NCBI GenBank assembly: GCA_949285145.1
Contig: CASDXQ010000007.1
Coordinates: forward strand, 1-64,000
Source of the DNA: an uncultured Spirochaetales bacterium
GTDB taxonomy: Bacteria; Spirochaetota; Spirochaetia; Sphaerochaetales; Sphaerochaetaceae
Length of the DNA stretch: 64,000 bases
Reading direction: 5' to 3'
Positions 8,452-16,084 of this stretch are shown piece after piece. The notes under the pieces are model-generated. The model was not told the origin of the DNA, ran no database searches, and worked only from the letters and a program-made list of their open reading frames with translations. Position 1 is the stretch's first letter. The number at the start of each line of letters is the position of its first letter. The position numbers and the translations under genes are program-made.

Positions 8452-9390
8452 ATGCTTGTCACAATGAAGTATCTGCTTGATATTGCAAACGAAGGGAATT
8501 TTGCAGTTCCTGCCCCGAATATTCAGAATGAACTGACAGCCAGAGGTGTTATCAAGGCTGCTGAGAAATGTAATTCTCCCCTGATCATCGATATTGCATA
8601 TCCGATTCACCCCGATATTGATTTTCTGGGTCGTCAGACAAAGATACTTGCAGAACAGTCTCCTATGCCTATCGCAATCAATCTTGACCATGGAGGAAGC
8701 AATTATAAAGAATTTGCACCTTGTCTGGAAGAAGTAATGACTTGCATAAGGGCCGGATTTTCTTCAGTCATGGTTGACCGGTCAAGTCTTCCTTATGAAG
8801 ATAATGTCTCACAGGTGAAACAGGTTGTGGCTTTGGCTCATGCCTTAGGAGTGAGTGTTGAAGCAGAGTTAGGACATGTCGGGTCTGGTGATCATTATGA
8901 TGATAAGAGTGACATGGTTCTTACAGACCCTGCAATGGCGATGAAATTCATCAGGGAAACCGGTGTAGATTGTCTTGCTGTTTCAATCGGAACAGCTCAT
9001 GGACAGTATAAAGGTACACCTCATCTTGATTTTGACAGACTTGAGGCGATAAAAAAGGCAACAGATAATTTTCCTCTGGTGCTCCACGGCGGCAGCGGAA
9101 CAGGAGAGGAAAATCTCCGCAGGGCATGTTCTTCAGGGATAAACAAAGTGAATATTGGCACAGATTTGTTCAAAGCAGGACTTGCTGCTGTAAGGACAGC
9201 AGATCTTGACGGTGGTAAAATCTATGATATATGGGATGTCATTCAGGATGCATGGACAGATGAACTTTGTACGTGGATTGATATTCTCGGCAGTGGTGAT
9301 AAAGCAGGGCTTTATTATGATAATCCATACACATACAGAAAAAATGTGCATGGTTCATATCTGAAAGAAACTGCAACTCAATTTGAATAG
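8452..9390 (+). CDS. Class II fructose/tagatose-bisphosphate-type aldolase
   Basis: This 312-residue zinc aldolase cleaves ketose bisphosphates to dihydroxyacetone phosphate and an aldehyde. Family motifs are clear: PAPNIQNELTARGVI near the N-terminus, INLDHGGS with catalytic Asp and zinc His, EAELGHVGSGDH, SIGTAHGQYKG and LHGGSGTG with zinc histidines, and KVNIGTDLF for phosphate binding. TAGGAGGT precedes the ATG at eight-base spacing. It is the second gene of the ADP-kinase operon, divergent from the sugar transporter. The substrate may be fructose or tagatose bisphosphate or a derivative such as a deoxy or sulfonated sugar; sequence alone does not separate these. Confidence 0.88.
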   Translation: MLVTMKYLLDIANEGNFAVPAPNIQNELTARGVIKAAEKCNSPLIIDIAYPIHPDIDFLGRQTKILAEQSPMPIAINLDHGGSNYKEFAPCLEEVMTCIRAGFSSVMVDRSSLPYEDNVSQVKQVVALAHALGVSVEAELGHVGSGDHYDDKSDMVLTDPAMAMKFIRETGVDCLAVSIGTAHGQYKGTPHLDFDRLEAIKKATDNFPLVLHGGSGTGEENLRRACSSGINKVNIGTDLFKAGLAAVRTADLDGGKIYDIWDVIQDAWTDELCTWIDILGSGDKAGLYYDNPYTYRKNVHGSYLKETATQFE

Positions 9391-9424
9391 TTTTGCAGTT
9401 TTCCAATTCCTCATATATTTTTCA

Positions 9425-9463
9425 GTGCCGGAAGGTATCAACTCTCACCTCCGGTACATTTTA
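9425..9463 (+). terminator. Terminator-like hairpin after the aldolase gene
   Basis: GTGCCGGAAGGT and ACCTCCGGTAC pair with one bulge around a ten-base loop, and ATTTTAT follows. The T-tract is short, so termination may be partial. Confidence 0.5.
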
Positions 9464-9549
9464 TAAGATTAAATATATGCTGAACATATTGCTAACTAAA
9501 CACTATTGATGTTGAAAATGCATCATTTAATTATTATTCTTTTTCTGTG

Positions 9550-9714
9550 ATGTTCAATAAAGATTATGTTCTTGATGAGATTAGGAAGTCCGAACAGTTT
9601 GCAGATGATCAGAAATGTATTCTGGATTACTGCATGAGAGTGAGGCTTGAAAATAAAGAAAGGAAAGAAAGAAATGATAAACAAATTCCAGATGTCAGTG
9701 GAAGACAATGTTGA
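9550..9714 (+). CDS. Possible 54-residue protein overlapping the Fic gene
   Basis: An open frame from the ATG at 9550 encodes 54 mostly charged residues, beginning MFNKDYVLDEIRKSEQ and containing CMRVRLENKERKER. It overlaps the Fic start by 41 nt in another frame. Small genes just upstream of fic genes often encode antitoxins whose inhibitory helix has an (S/T)xxxE(G/N) motif. Here RLEN resembles the end of that motif, but the Ser/Thr is Arg. There is no Shine-Dalgarno site. It could equally be a non-coding leader. Confidence 0.3.
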   Translation: MFNKDYVLDEIRKSEQFADDQKCILDYCMRVRLENKERKERNDKQIPDVSGRQC

Positions 9715-10417
9715 ATTTGCAAAACGTCAGATAGTCGATTCAATTTATAAAGAAGCTCGTGTAGAAGGAATAAATGTAACATTTCCTGAAACCCAGCAGA
9801 TTTATGACGGCTTTCTGGTGAGCAGCCTTTCTTATGAAGATACTACGAAAATAATAAATCTCAAGCATGCCTGGTTCTTTGTTTTCGACAGCCTGGAGTA
9901 TCCGTTTGACTTGAGATACATGAGGCATATCAATGCGATAATTGAAACAAATTTGATCAGAAATGCCGGAGTTGTGAGAAATATAAGTGTCCGCATATCC
10001 GGTACAGACTGGATACCAGAAATCCCGTCGCCGGAGAAAATAAATAGAGAAATAAACAGGATCAGACAGATTGAAAATCCTACAGACAGAAGTCTGGAGC
10101 TGATGCTGTCTGTGATGAGAGGACAGTATTTTGAAGATGGCAACAAGAGAACGGCACAGCTTGTTGCCAATCATGAAATGATAAGCAATGGCTGCGGTAT
10201 CATATCTGTGCCTGTTGATCTTAAAACGGAATTCTCATCTCTTCTTGTGGATTACTATGAGTCTGATGACAGTAAACTGATAAAAGAGTTCCTCTATGAT
10301 GCCTGTATCTCCGGCTTTACAAGGGGATGCCGGCTTTCTGACGAGGAGATTGCCACACAGAGAGAGGAAGATGCAAAAGCCATTGATGAGTTTCTGAAAA
10401 AGAAAGGGGACAAGTGA
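9674..10417 (+). CDS. Fic-domain protein with altered catalytic motif
   Basis: This 247-residue Fic/DOC-family protein would normally transfer AMP or another group to a target protein. The start at 9674 has AGGA nine bases upstream; a TTG at 9647 is an alternative. The Fic loop, usually HxFx(D/E)GNGR, reads GQYFEDGNKRTAQL here. The catalytic His position is therefore Gln, and the second Gly is Lys, as in many GNKR Fic proteins. Near the N-terminus ARVEGINVTFPET resembles the inhibitory (S/T)xxxE(G/N) helix, but the Ser/Thr is Glu. The transferase is therefore probably inactive or has unusual chemistry. Its neighbours are accessory genes. Confidence 0.82.
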   Translation: MINKFQMSVEDNVEFAKRQIVDSIYKEARVEGINVTFPETQQIYDGFLVSSLSYEDTTKIINLKHAWFFVFDSLEYPFDLRYMRHINAIIETNLIRNAGVVRNISVRISGTDWIPEIPSPEKINREINRIRQIENPTDRSLELMLSVMRGQYFEDGNKRTAQLVANHEMISNGCGIISVPVDLKTEFSSLLVDYYESDDSKLIKEFLYDACISGFTRGCRLSDEEIATQREEDAKAIDEFLKKKGDK

Positions 10418-10442
10418 AGACTTCATAGTCTTTTTCTTGTCC
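10408..10442 (+). terminator. Hairpin terminator at the end of the Fic gene
   Basis: GGACAAG at 10408-10414 pairs with CTTGTCC at 10436-10442. Inside it, AGACT and AGTCT pair around TCAT and are followed by T5. The stem starts inside the last codons of the Fic gene. Confidence 0.55.
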
Positions 10443-10506
10443 TTCGAAGTCGATGGAATAGAGGCTGTTCTGTTGTATTGGCTTCTATAATGAGGGGAAT
10501 GTAATT

Positions 10507-12030
10507 TCATTTTAGCCTGAGTTTCTGATTCCTGCTGTTCAGTTTCCCGGGAACTGTATATTCCACCAGTTCTTCTGAAATCAGTTCTCTCAGGACATCA
10601 CGCAAAGAAGCACTCACATATTTGTATCCCAGCAGTTTCGTTATCTCTGATGCAGACAGCTCTTCATGTTCTTTCAGAAAATCCAAAGCAGAATCTCTGA
10701 GATCATTTTTTGATCTGCGCATTTTGTGTTTTTCCTCTGCTGTATCCGTTATGATATTCTGATAGCAGGCTTTAAACTTTTCATGAACAGGTAAAATCAC
10801 TGTCAGATAGCTTCTTTCTGCATCTGTCTCAAAAACAGGCAGAGGGGATCCGTTTGCTTCCATCGCTTTCAGAACCGTGGGTATTCCCGTATTTCTTCCT
10901 TCTACCATATGAAGTTCTTTCAGAAAATCTCCGATTCTTCTGTTCCTGTATCGCCTTGATACCATCTTCCTGTTTTTCAAGTCCTCATCCGTTATGGTTC
11001 TGTCTGGCCCCGGAATGCTTGTTATTTCCATCTTCTCCGGTGTGATGGTTACTGTTATCGGCTCTCCGATCTGATATGACTTATGATATACGGCATTGGA
11101 GAGTACTTCCTCCACAGCTGCATAGGGATAGTTGAAAAAACGCTCTGCCTCCGCCTTGTTTCCGACTTTGTAGATCCTTTCTTTGATAATATAGTTTTTG
11201 ATATAGCTGAGTGCATCTCTCAGCTGTTTATCAAGCGGCCCTGTAAATATCTGTTCGGTCATTCCTTCGCCAGTCGGATCCGGTTTGTCCACTACTTCAA
11301 TTCTTGCATAACGGAAAAAATTATCCGGACGCTCATTAAAGAACATTAGTCCGACATTCAATGGTTTCATCATTTCAGAAGGGCCTCCGACAAGATGCAT
11401 GTCAACTGCTGTCTCCAATGTGCTCCTGAACAGGGAAGCCTGATATAAATCGCTTTTCACCGCATGCAGATATTCTGACATAAGACTCGGACGCATATCT
11501 GCGATATCTGCTCTCATGTTTATGCGGTCATCGAACGGAATATCTCCTGCAAGCATGAAAAGCTCTTTTTCCTCTGCAGCGCTGGCTTTCACGGTGCTTG
11601 CAAGTTTTCTTATATAATATGCCTTATCTCCCTTTTTTTCTGTTTTGTTTACGGGAAAATGTACCGGGCATTTGTATGGTCTGTTTTCTCCGCCAGGTAC
11701 CCAGATCACCATGATTTCTTTTCCGTCAAATTGTGTCTGTTTTGCAACCGGCAGATATCTGGGTTCAATCAGATTGCATTTTTCCAGCAACTCTTTGTTG
11801 ATTCTGTCAACAGATGATTTATCAAGACCTGTTATCGGAAATACAGGCATTCCGTTTTCTTCCTCTATACCGATGATGATATATCCGCCGCCCCAGTTTT
11901 CTATATCATTTGCAAACGCACAGATTGTGTGGAGAATTGGCTGTGGATTCCAGTCTTTCTTATATTCCACTCTTGCATTTTCCACGACTTTTCTGCGGAT
12001 AAGATCTTCAATGCTAATTGGCAGGGCCAT
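10507..12030 (-). CDS. AlbA_2 (Schlafen-type) / HATPase-fold putative transcriptional regulator
   Basis: This 507-residue protein has the common three-part layout of RecG-like regulators. The N-terminal AlbA_2 domain includes EDLIRRKVVENARVEYKKDW, seen as ENARVEYKKDW, and GGGYIIIGIEEENG (residues about 10-130). The central-to-C-terminal HATPase_c_4 region includes EEVLSNAVYHKSYQIGEP and RNRRIGDFLKELHMVEGR. A winged helix closes the protein (SASEITKLLGYKYVSASLRD). AGGAG stands nine bases before the ATG. Many relatives sit beside phage or toxin-antitoxin genes. Here a 20-bp palindrome lies directly upstream and may be its autoregulatory operator. The true ligand and targets are unknown. Confidence 0.85.
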   Translation of the reverse strand: MALPISIEDLIRRKVVENARVEYKKDWNPQPILHTICAFANDIENWGGGYIIIGIEEENGMPVFPITGLDKSSVDRINKELLEKCNLIEPRYLPVAKQTQFDGKEIMVIWVPGGENRPYKCPVHFPVNKTEKKGDKAYYIRKLASTVKASAAEEKELFMLAGDIPFDDRINMRADIADMRPSLMSEYLHAVKSDLYQASLFRSTLETAVDMHLVGGPSEMMKPLNVGLMFFNERPDNFFRYARIEVVDKPDPTGEGMTEQIFTGPLDKQLRDALSYIKNYIIKERIYKVGNKAEAERFFNYPYAAVEEVLSNAVYHKSYQIGEPITVTITPEKMEITSIPGPDRTITDEDLKNRKMVSRRYRNRRIGDFLKELHMVEGRNTGIPTVLKAMEANGSPLPVFETDAERSYLTVILPVHEKFKACYQNIITDTAEEKHKMRRSKNDLRDSALDFLKEHEELSASEITKLLGYKYVSASLRDVLRELISEELVEYTVPGKLNSRNQKLRLK

Positions 12031-12046
12031 AGTTCTTTCTCCTCTG

Positions 12047-12112
12047 ACTTGAGATTTAACTTGATATTTATTTTAGTAAATCGCAAGTTAAGTATCAAGT
12101 TAAATCTCAAGT
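12047..12112. promoter_or_regulatory. Large palindrome with iterated CAAGTTAA boxes upstream of the AlbA_2 gene
   Basis: A perfect 20-bp inverted repeat (arms 12047-12066 and 12093-12112) is separated by 26 bp and begins 17 bp above the AlbA_2 gene start. Each arm contains two CAAGTTAA-type boxes. On the plus strand three CAAGTTAA units occur about 12 bp apart from 12083 to about 12118. This looks like a multi-site operator for a dimeric or oligomeric DNA-binding protein. Confidence 0.65.
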
Positions 12113-12164
12113 TAAATATGTTTTTGCGTGAAAAAGTAAATACGGGTTCTGTTAACAGTATCAT

Positions 12165-12536
12165 TTGAATTTGAAAAGTATTCCTGATCCTGAATACCTT
12201 CTTAGAAAAGCATCTCCTGTCAAATATAAGGAACTTGTTGACTGGGAAACATGCATGCCAAGTCTCCGCCTTTTCAGTTATGCTGTTTTTGTAAGAATAT
12301 CCGTCCAGCATCTGAGAAAGGTTGCATGGATTCTGTTTAATGAAGATAAGATGCCTTCTGTGCATGAATACGGGAATATAGATTGGGTAAATTTGTATGA
12401 GACAGAACTGAATTTGTTTTTCCAGTCAGAAACCGTATACGTTCTGAATACACTTATTTTCTGTATGGTCGATTATAATCCCCTGCATTTCTTCTCAAAG
12501 ATTCACCGGCATTCACAAAAATATGATGTGATTTGA
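12165..12536 (+). CDS. Hypothetical protein, about 123 residues
   Basis: An open frame beginning at TTG 12165 (or TTG 12171) gives a protein with a non-random composition, rich in aromatic residues and without long low-complexity stretches (YKELVDWETCMPSLRLFSY, NIDWVNLYETELNLFF). I recognise no family. There is no ribosome binding site. TATCAT at 12159-12164 lies directly upstream, six bases before the TTG at 12171, the same spacing seen at the predicted leaderless starts. It may be a remnant of a larger gene. The gap after it, 12537-12637, holds only the next promoter. Confidence 0.35.
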   Translation: MNLKSIPDPEYLLRKASPVKYKELVDWETCMPSLRLFSYAVFVRISVQHLRKVAWILFNEDKMPSVHEYGNIDWVNLYETELNLFFQSETVYVLNTLIFCMVDYNPLHFFSKIHRHSQKYDVI

Positions 12537-12601
12537 ATAAAAACACATGTATAAGCTTCTTTGCAAGTCCGTGCCCGATATGATTTCCGTCTGTCCTGCT
12601 G

Positions 12602-12631
12602 TTGGTTTTTATCTTCTCCTGGTGCTATAGT
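12602..12631 (+). promoter_or_regulatory. Extended -10 promoter of yqeC, predicted leaderless
   Basis: TGCTATAGT (12623-12631) is an extended -10 whose hexamer ends exactly six bases before the ATG at 12638. TTGGTT at 12602-12607 is a fair -35 with 18-bp spacing. No Shine-Dalgarno site is present. The same TGCTATAGT occurs before the gene at 37577. Confidence 0.65.
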
Positions 12632-12637
12632 TAATCC

Positions 12638-13288
12638 ATGAGTCTGATAAAAACAATCGGAGATTATCTTATTGGCGACAACGGTGGTGTTGTCTCCATT
12701 ACAGGGGCCGGAGGCAAGACCAGCACACTCAAGGCACTTGGTAAGATACAGAGTCCGAAGACTTTTGATTATGATGCCGATTATGCTTTCACCGATGAAG
12801 GCGATGCCCTGCTGCATGAGCCGGAAAAAGGGCAGTCCGTCTTTTATGCACAGCGTGCGCTGATGGATCCGAAGAAACTTGTCTCTCCGCGTACTGATGT
12901 GCTTTCGCTTCTCATCAAGCGCTATGATGTCACAATAATAGAAGCAGACGGTGCAAAAGGACTGCCTCTCAAATACCACAGCGACAGGGATCCCGTGATT
13001 GTGGATGAAACCACAGCCGTTCTTGCCATCATGGGTGCATCTTCTTACGGCGATATTGTGGACAACAGCTGTTTCGGCTATGAAAGCACTGCACCTGTTG
13101 ATATGAAATTCATCAACTATCTTATAAAAGATGGTCAGGGTGCACTTAAGGGGATGAGGGGCCGCGCTCTGCTTCTCATCAATCAGGCGGATGAGAAAAC
13201 GCTTCCGCTTGATGAATTTATCTCTCCGGTTCCCATCATAATGGGATCCGTGAAAGAAGACAGGATCTATGGAAGAAAGGATATTTGA
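12638..13288 (+). CDS. yqeC: YqeC, selenium-dependent hydroxylase accessory protein
   Basis: This 216-residue protein matches the YqeC family of putative accessory proteins for selenium-dependent molybdenum hydroxylases. The N-terminus has an NTP-binding loop (SITGAGGKTSTLKAL), followed by the family segment IIEADGAKGLPLKYH near the middle and LLLINQADEKTLPL in the C-terminal third. It overlaps the following xdhC-yqeB fusion by 20 nt. The family is predicted to help mature or insert the labile-selenium cofactor in purine or xanthine hydroxylases. No hydroxylase gene lies in this window, so its partner must be elsewhere. Confidence 0.85.
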   Translation: MSLIKTIGDYLIGDNGGVVSITGAGGKTSTLKALGKIQSPKTFDYDADYAFTDEGDALLHEPEKGQSVFYAQRALMDPKKLVSPRTDVLSLLIKRYDVTIIEADGAKGLPLKYHSDRDPVIVDETTAVLAIMGASSYGDIVDNSCFGYESTAPVDMKFINYLIKDGQGALKGMRGRALLLINQADEKTLPLDEFISPVPIIMGSVKEDRIYGRKDI

Positions 13289-14780
13289 AAAAGCAGCCTT
13301 ATGCGAGAAAAAGAACATGGCTTTCGCGCTTGTCACGATAGCGGGAGTGAAGGGAACCGTACCGCGTAAGAGCGGTCGCATGCTTGTTGATGAAAAAGGA
13401 AATACGGTATCAACGATAGGCGGCTATGAAATAGAGAGGAAATGTGCTGAAGCTGCGCAGCAATGCATTGCGGATGGTAAAAGCCGCATGACTGCCATCC
13501 ATGTCAGGGATAAAGGAGAGATGAGTGTAATGATAGATGTCGTGAACAGAATCAAAAAAGCTTATATAATCGGGTTCGGTCATGTGGGACAGGCTGTTGC
13601 CGGGTGTCTTTACAGACTCGGTTATGCCATATACATCTATGATGACAGCCCTGATACGGTTTATGAGAATGCTGTCGAAGTGAATATCGGCTATGAGAAG
13701 CTTTCCTCTCTCTGCCTTGATGAGCACTCGTGTCTCATCATCACAACATCTGAAAAGGATTATGCACTTGAAAGCATTGACTGGTCCCGTGCCTTCTATG
13801 TCGGTGCGATCAGTTCAAGAAGCCGCATTGCTGCAAAACGTTCAGATGCATCTTCTCCATTATGCATTCCGATGGGTTATGACACAGGTGCCGAGACACC
13901 TGAGGAGATTGCAGTTTCGGTTGCTGCCGAAGTAATGAAGTTCTATAACAGGACAGGGGGCTTTTCCCTTTATGAAAGGCGACGCCGGCTTGTTGTTGTG
14001 CGCGGTGCGGGAGACCTTGCAACCGGAACAGTCATACGTCTGACAAGAGCGGGCTATGATGTGCTCTGTCTTGAAATTGACAAGCCGACGCAGGTCAGAC
14101 GCAATGTAAGTTTTGCAGAGGCCGTGTATGAGAAAGAGTGGACTGTTGACGGTCTTACTTGCCGTCTCATAGATTCCTGGAGGGAATGCTTCAGGGCTTT
14201 TGATGAAGGAGTTGTCCCGCTTCTGACAGATGAAAGCGGGGAGTGCATAAAACAGCTTGGGCCTTCTGTCGTGATTGATGCCGTAATTGCAAAGAAGAAT
14301 CTCGGTACGCATATTGACATGGCTCCTCTCACAATAGCACTGGGTCCCGGTTTTGAAGCCGGACGTGATGCTGATGTTGTAATTGAGACGAAGAGAGGAC
14401 ACAATCTTGGAAAGATAATCACCAGAGGATATGCCGAAGCAAATACGGGTGTGCCGGGAATTATCGGCGGTTATGGCAAAGAGAGAGTCATAAGAAGTTC
14501 CGCAAGCGGAATTTTCAAAGGAATGAAGACATTCGGCGATATCGTCGAAGAGGGGGATGTCGTCGCCTATGTCGGTGATGTGCCGCAGCATACGCTTATA
14601 AGCGGGATGATCAGGGGAATGCTTCATGACGGCCTTGAAGTGAGTGAAGGTTTCAAGATCGCCGATGTGGATCCGCGCGGCAGCGGGGTGGACTATACCT
14701 CTGTCTCCGACAAGGCCCGCTGTATCGCAGGCAGTGTCCTTGAAGTTGTTGATTCTTATTTTGCAAAGGGATTATTCTAG
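13269..14780 (+). CDS. XdhC/CoxI-YqeB fusion, molybdenum hydroxylase maturation protein
   Basis: This 503-residue protein joins two accessory domains. Residues 1-230 resemble XdhC/CoxI: GTVPRKSGRMLVDEKG, the IGGYEIERKCAEAA segment, then a Rossmann domain (IIGFGHVGQAVAGCLYRLGY) with YVGAISSRSR. Residues 235-503 resemble YqeB (EF2563 family): VVVRGAGDLATGTVIRLTRA, ALGPGFEAGRDADVVIET and TRGYAEANTGVPGIIGGYG. XdhC proteins hand sulfurated molybdenum cofactor to xanthine-dehydrogenase-type enzymes, and YqeB is linked to selenium-dependent members. The two are often encoded separately, so the fusion supports one pathway. The ATG at 13269 lies within yqeC, which implies coupled translation. Confidence 0.85.
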   Translation: MEERIFEKAALCEKKNMAFALVTIAGVKGTVPRKSGRMLVDEKGNTVSTIGGYEIERKCAEAAQQCIADGKSRMTAIHVRDKGEMSVMIDVVNRIKKAYIIGFGHVGQAVAGCLYRLGYAIYIYDDSPDTVYENAVEVNIGYEKLSSLCLDEHSCLIITTSEKDYALESIDWSRAFYVGAISSRSRIAAKRSDASSPLCIPMGYDTGAETPEEIAVSVAAEVMKFYNRTGGFSLYERRRRLVVVRGAGDLATGTVIRLTRAGYDVLCLEIDKPTQVRRNVSFAEAVYEKEWTVDGLTCRLIDSWRECFRAFDEGVVPLLTDESGECIKQLGPSVVIDAVIAKKNLGTHIDMAPLTIALGPGFEAGRDADVVIETKRGHNLGKIITRGYAEANTGVPGIIGGYGKERVIRSSASGIFKGMKTFGDIVEEGDVVAYVGDVPQHTLISGMIRGMLHDGLEVSEGFKIADVDPRGSGVDYTSVSDKARCIAGSVLEVVDSYFAKGLF

Positions 14781-14794
14781 GTGAAAGGTGTTTT

Positions 14795-16084
14795 ATGGAT
14801 AAGGAAGCTGAATACAGGAATGTGAGAAATGCCGCACTGAGGCTTGCCTCTCTCTCCGATGAAGAGAGGTCTGCCATGCTTTTGAAAATGGCTGCGGCTT
14901 TTGAAGAGAATAAAGAGAGAATATTCAGGGCAAACAGGGAAGACATTGAAAAAGCCGGGAAAGACGGTATCAGCAACGCGCTTCTGCACCGCCTTGTGCT
15001 TGATGAGTCAAAGCTTGCATCGGCAATAGAAGGAGTGAAGTCTGTCGCTTCACAGAAATGCCCTCTGCATGAGGTGAGGGAAAAGAGGCTGCTTGATGAA
15101 GGTCTTGTCCTTGAAAAGGTGACATTTCCCCTCGGTGTCATAGGAATGGTTTTTGAAGCGCGTCCTGATGCGCTGATCCAGATTGTCTCTCTTGCCATTA
15201 AGTCAGCAAACGGAATAATCCTCAAGGGAGGAAAGGAGGCATCATTAACCAACAGCACGCTTTATGAAATCATAAGGGAAACACTGGACGGTGCTGGTTC
15301 CGTGATGCTGCTTTCCAGCCACAGTGATGTAGATACGATGCTTAAAATGGAAGGTTATATAGATCTCATCATACCGCGCGGATCCAATAAGTTCGTCCGC
15401 TATTGCATGGATAATACACATATACCGGTGATGGGGCATGCTGATGGCATATGCACTGTTTATGTCGACTCTTGTGCCGATATGGACACGGCAGTGAATG
15501 TGTGCACCGACAGCAAGGTGCAGTATCCTGCAGCATGCAATGCGGCTGAGACCATACTTGTCCACAAGGATGCGGCAGAGACATTTATTCCGCTTTTTGC
15601 CTCCTCGCTTGAGCAGTACGGTGTCACAATACATGCGGATGAGCGATCATTGCCGCTTTTGAAGGATTATAGCGGAAAGGTTATGAAGGCATGTGAAGAT
15701 GATTTCCACACTGAATTCCTTTCTCTTGAACTTGCCATGAAAGTTGTGGACAGCATTGATGAGGCAATCTCCCACATAGCAGAACATTCTTCCCATCATA
15801 CCGATGCGATAGTGACTTGTGATGATACAAACCGCGAACGCTTCTTCAATGAAGTTGATTCTGCCGATGTGTTCAGCAACTGTTCGACCCGCTTTGCCGA
15901 CGGCTACCGTTTCGGTCTCGGTGCTGAGGTGGGAATCTCAACCGGCAAGCTCCATGCCCGCGGTCCTGTAGGGCTTGAAGGTCTCACCACAACAAAGTGG
16001 CTGCTTTCGGGAAACGGACAGATTGTCAGATCCTACACAGGCAGGGATGCCCGCCACTTCATTCATAAGGATCTTCTGCCATGA
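14795..16084 (+). CDS. proA: Gamma-glutamyl phosphate reductase
   Basis: This 429-residue enzyme makes glutamate-5-semialdehyde from gamma-glutamyl phosphate with NADPH, the second step of proline synthesis. Aldehyde-dehydrogenase-fold motifs include GVIGMVFEARPDALIQI, ILKGGKEA, LIIPRGSNKFVRY, VMGHADGICTVYVD and the catalytic-cysteine stretch VQYPAACNAAETILV. The C-terminal RFGLGAEVGISTGKLHARGP is also diagnostic. The length is normal for ProA. Its stop overlaps the proB start by four bases (ATGA). The order proA-proB is the reverse of the more common proBA. Confidence 0.96.
   Translation: MDKEAEYRNVRNAALRLASLSDEERSAMLLKMAAAFEENKERIFRANREDIEKAGKDGISNALLHRLVLDESKLASAIEGVKSVASQKCPLHEVREKRLLDEGLVLEKVTFPLGVIGMVFEARPDALIQIVSLAIKSANGIILKGGKEASLTNSTLYEIIRETLDGAGSVMLLSSHSDVDTMLKMEGYIDLIIPRGSNKFVRYCMDNTHIPVMGHADGICTVYVDSCADMDTAVNVCTDSKVQYPAACNAAETILVHKDAAETFIPLFASSLEQYGVTIHADERSLPLLKDYSGKVMKACEDDFHTEFLSLELAMKVVDSIDEAISHIAEHSSHHTDAIVTCDDTNRERFFNEVDSADVFSNCSTRFADGYRFGLGAEVGISTGKLHARGPVGLEGLTTTKWLLSGNGQIVRSYTGRDARHFIHKDLLP

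Noticed and set aside
9400-12540. Integrated mobile element
   Set aside because: Fic and AlbA_2 genes are often mobile, but no transposase, integrase, att-like direct repeat or tRNA junction could be found here.
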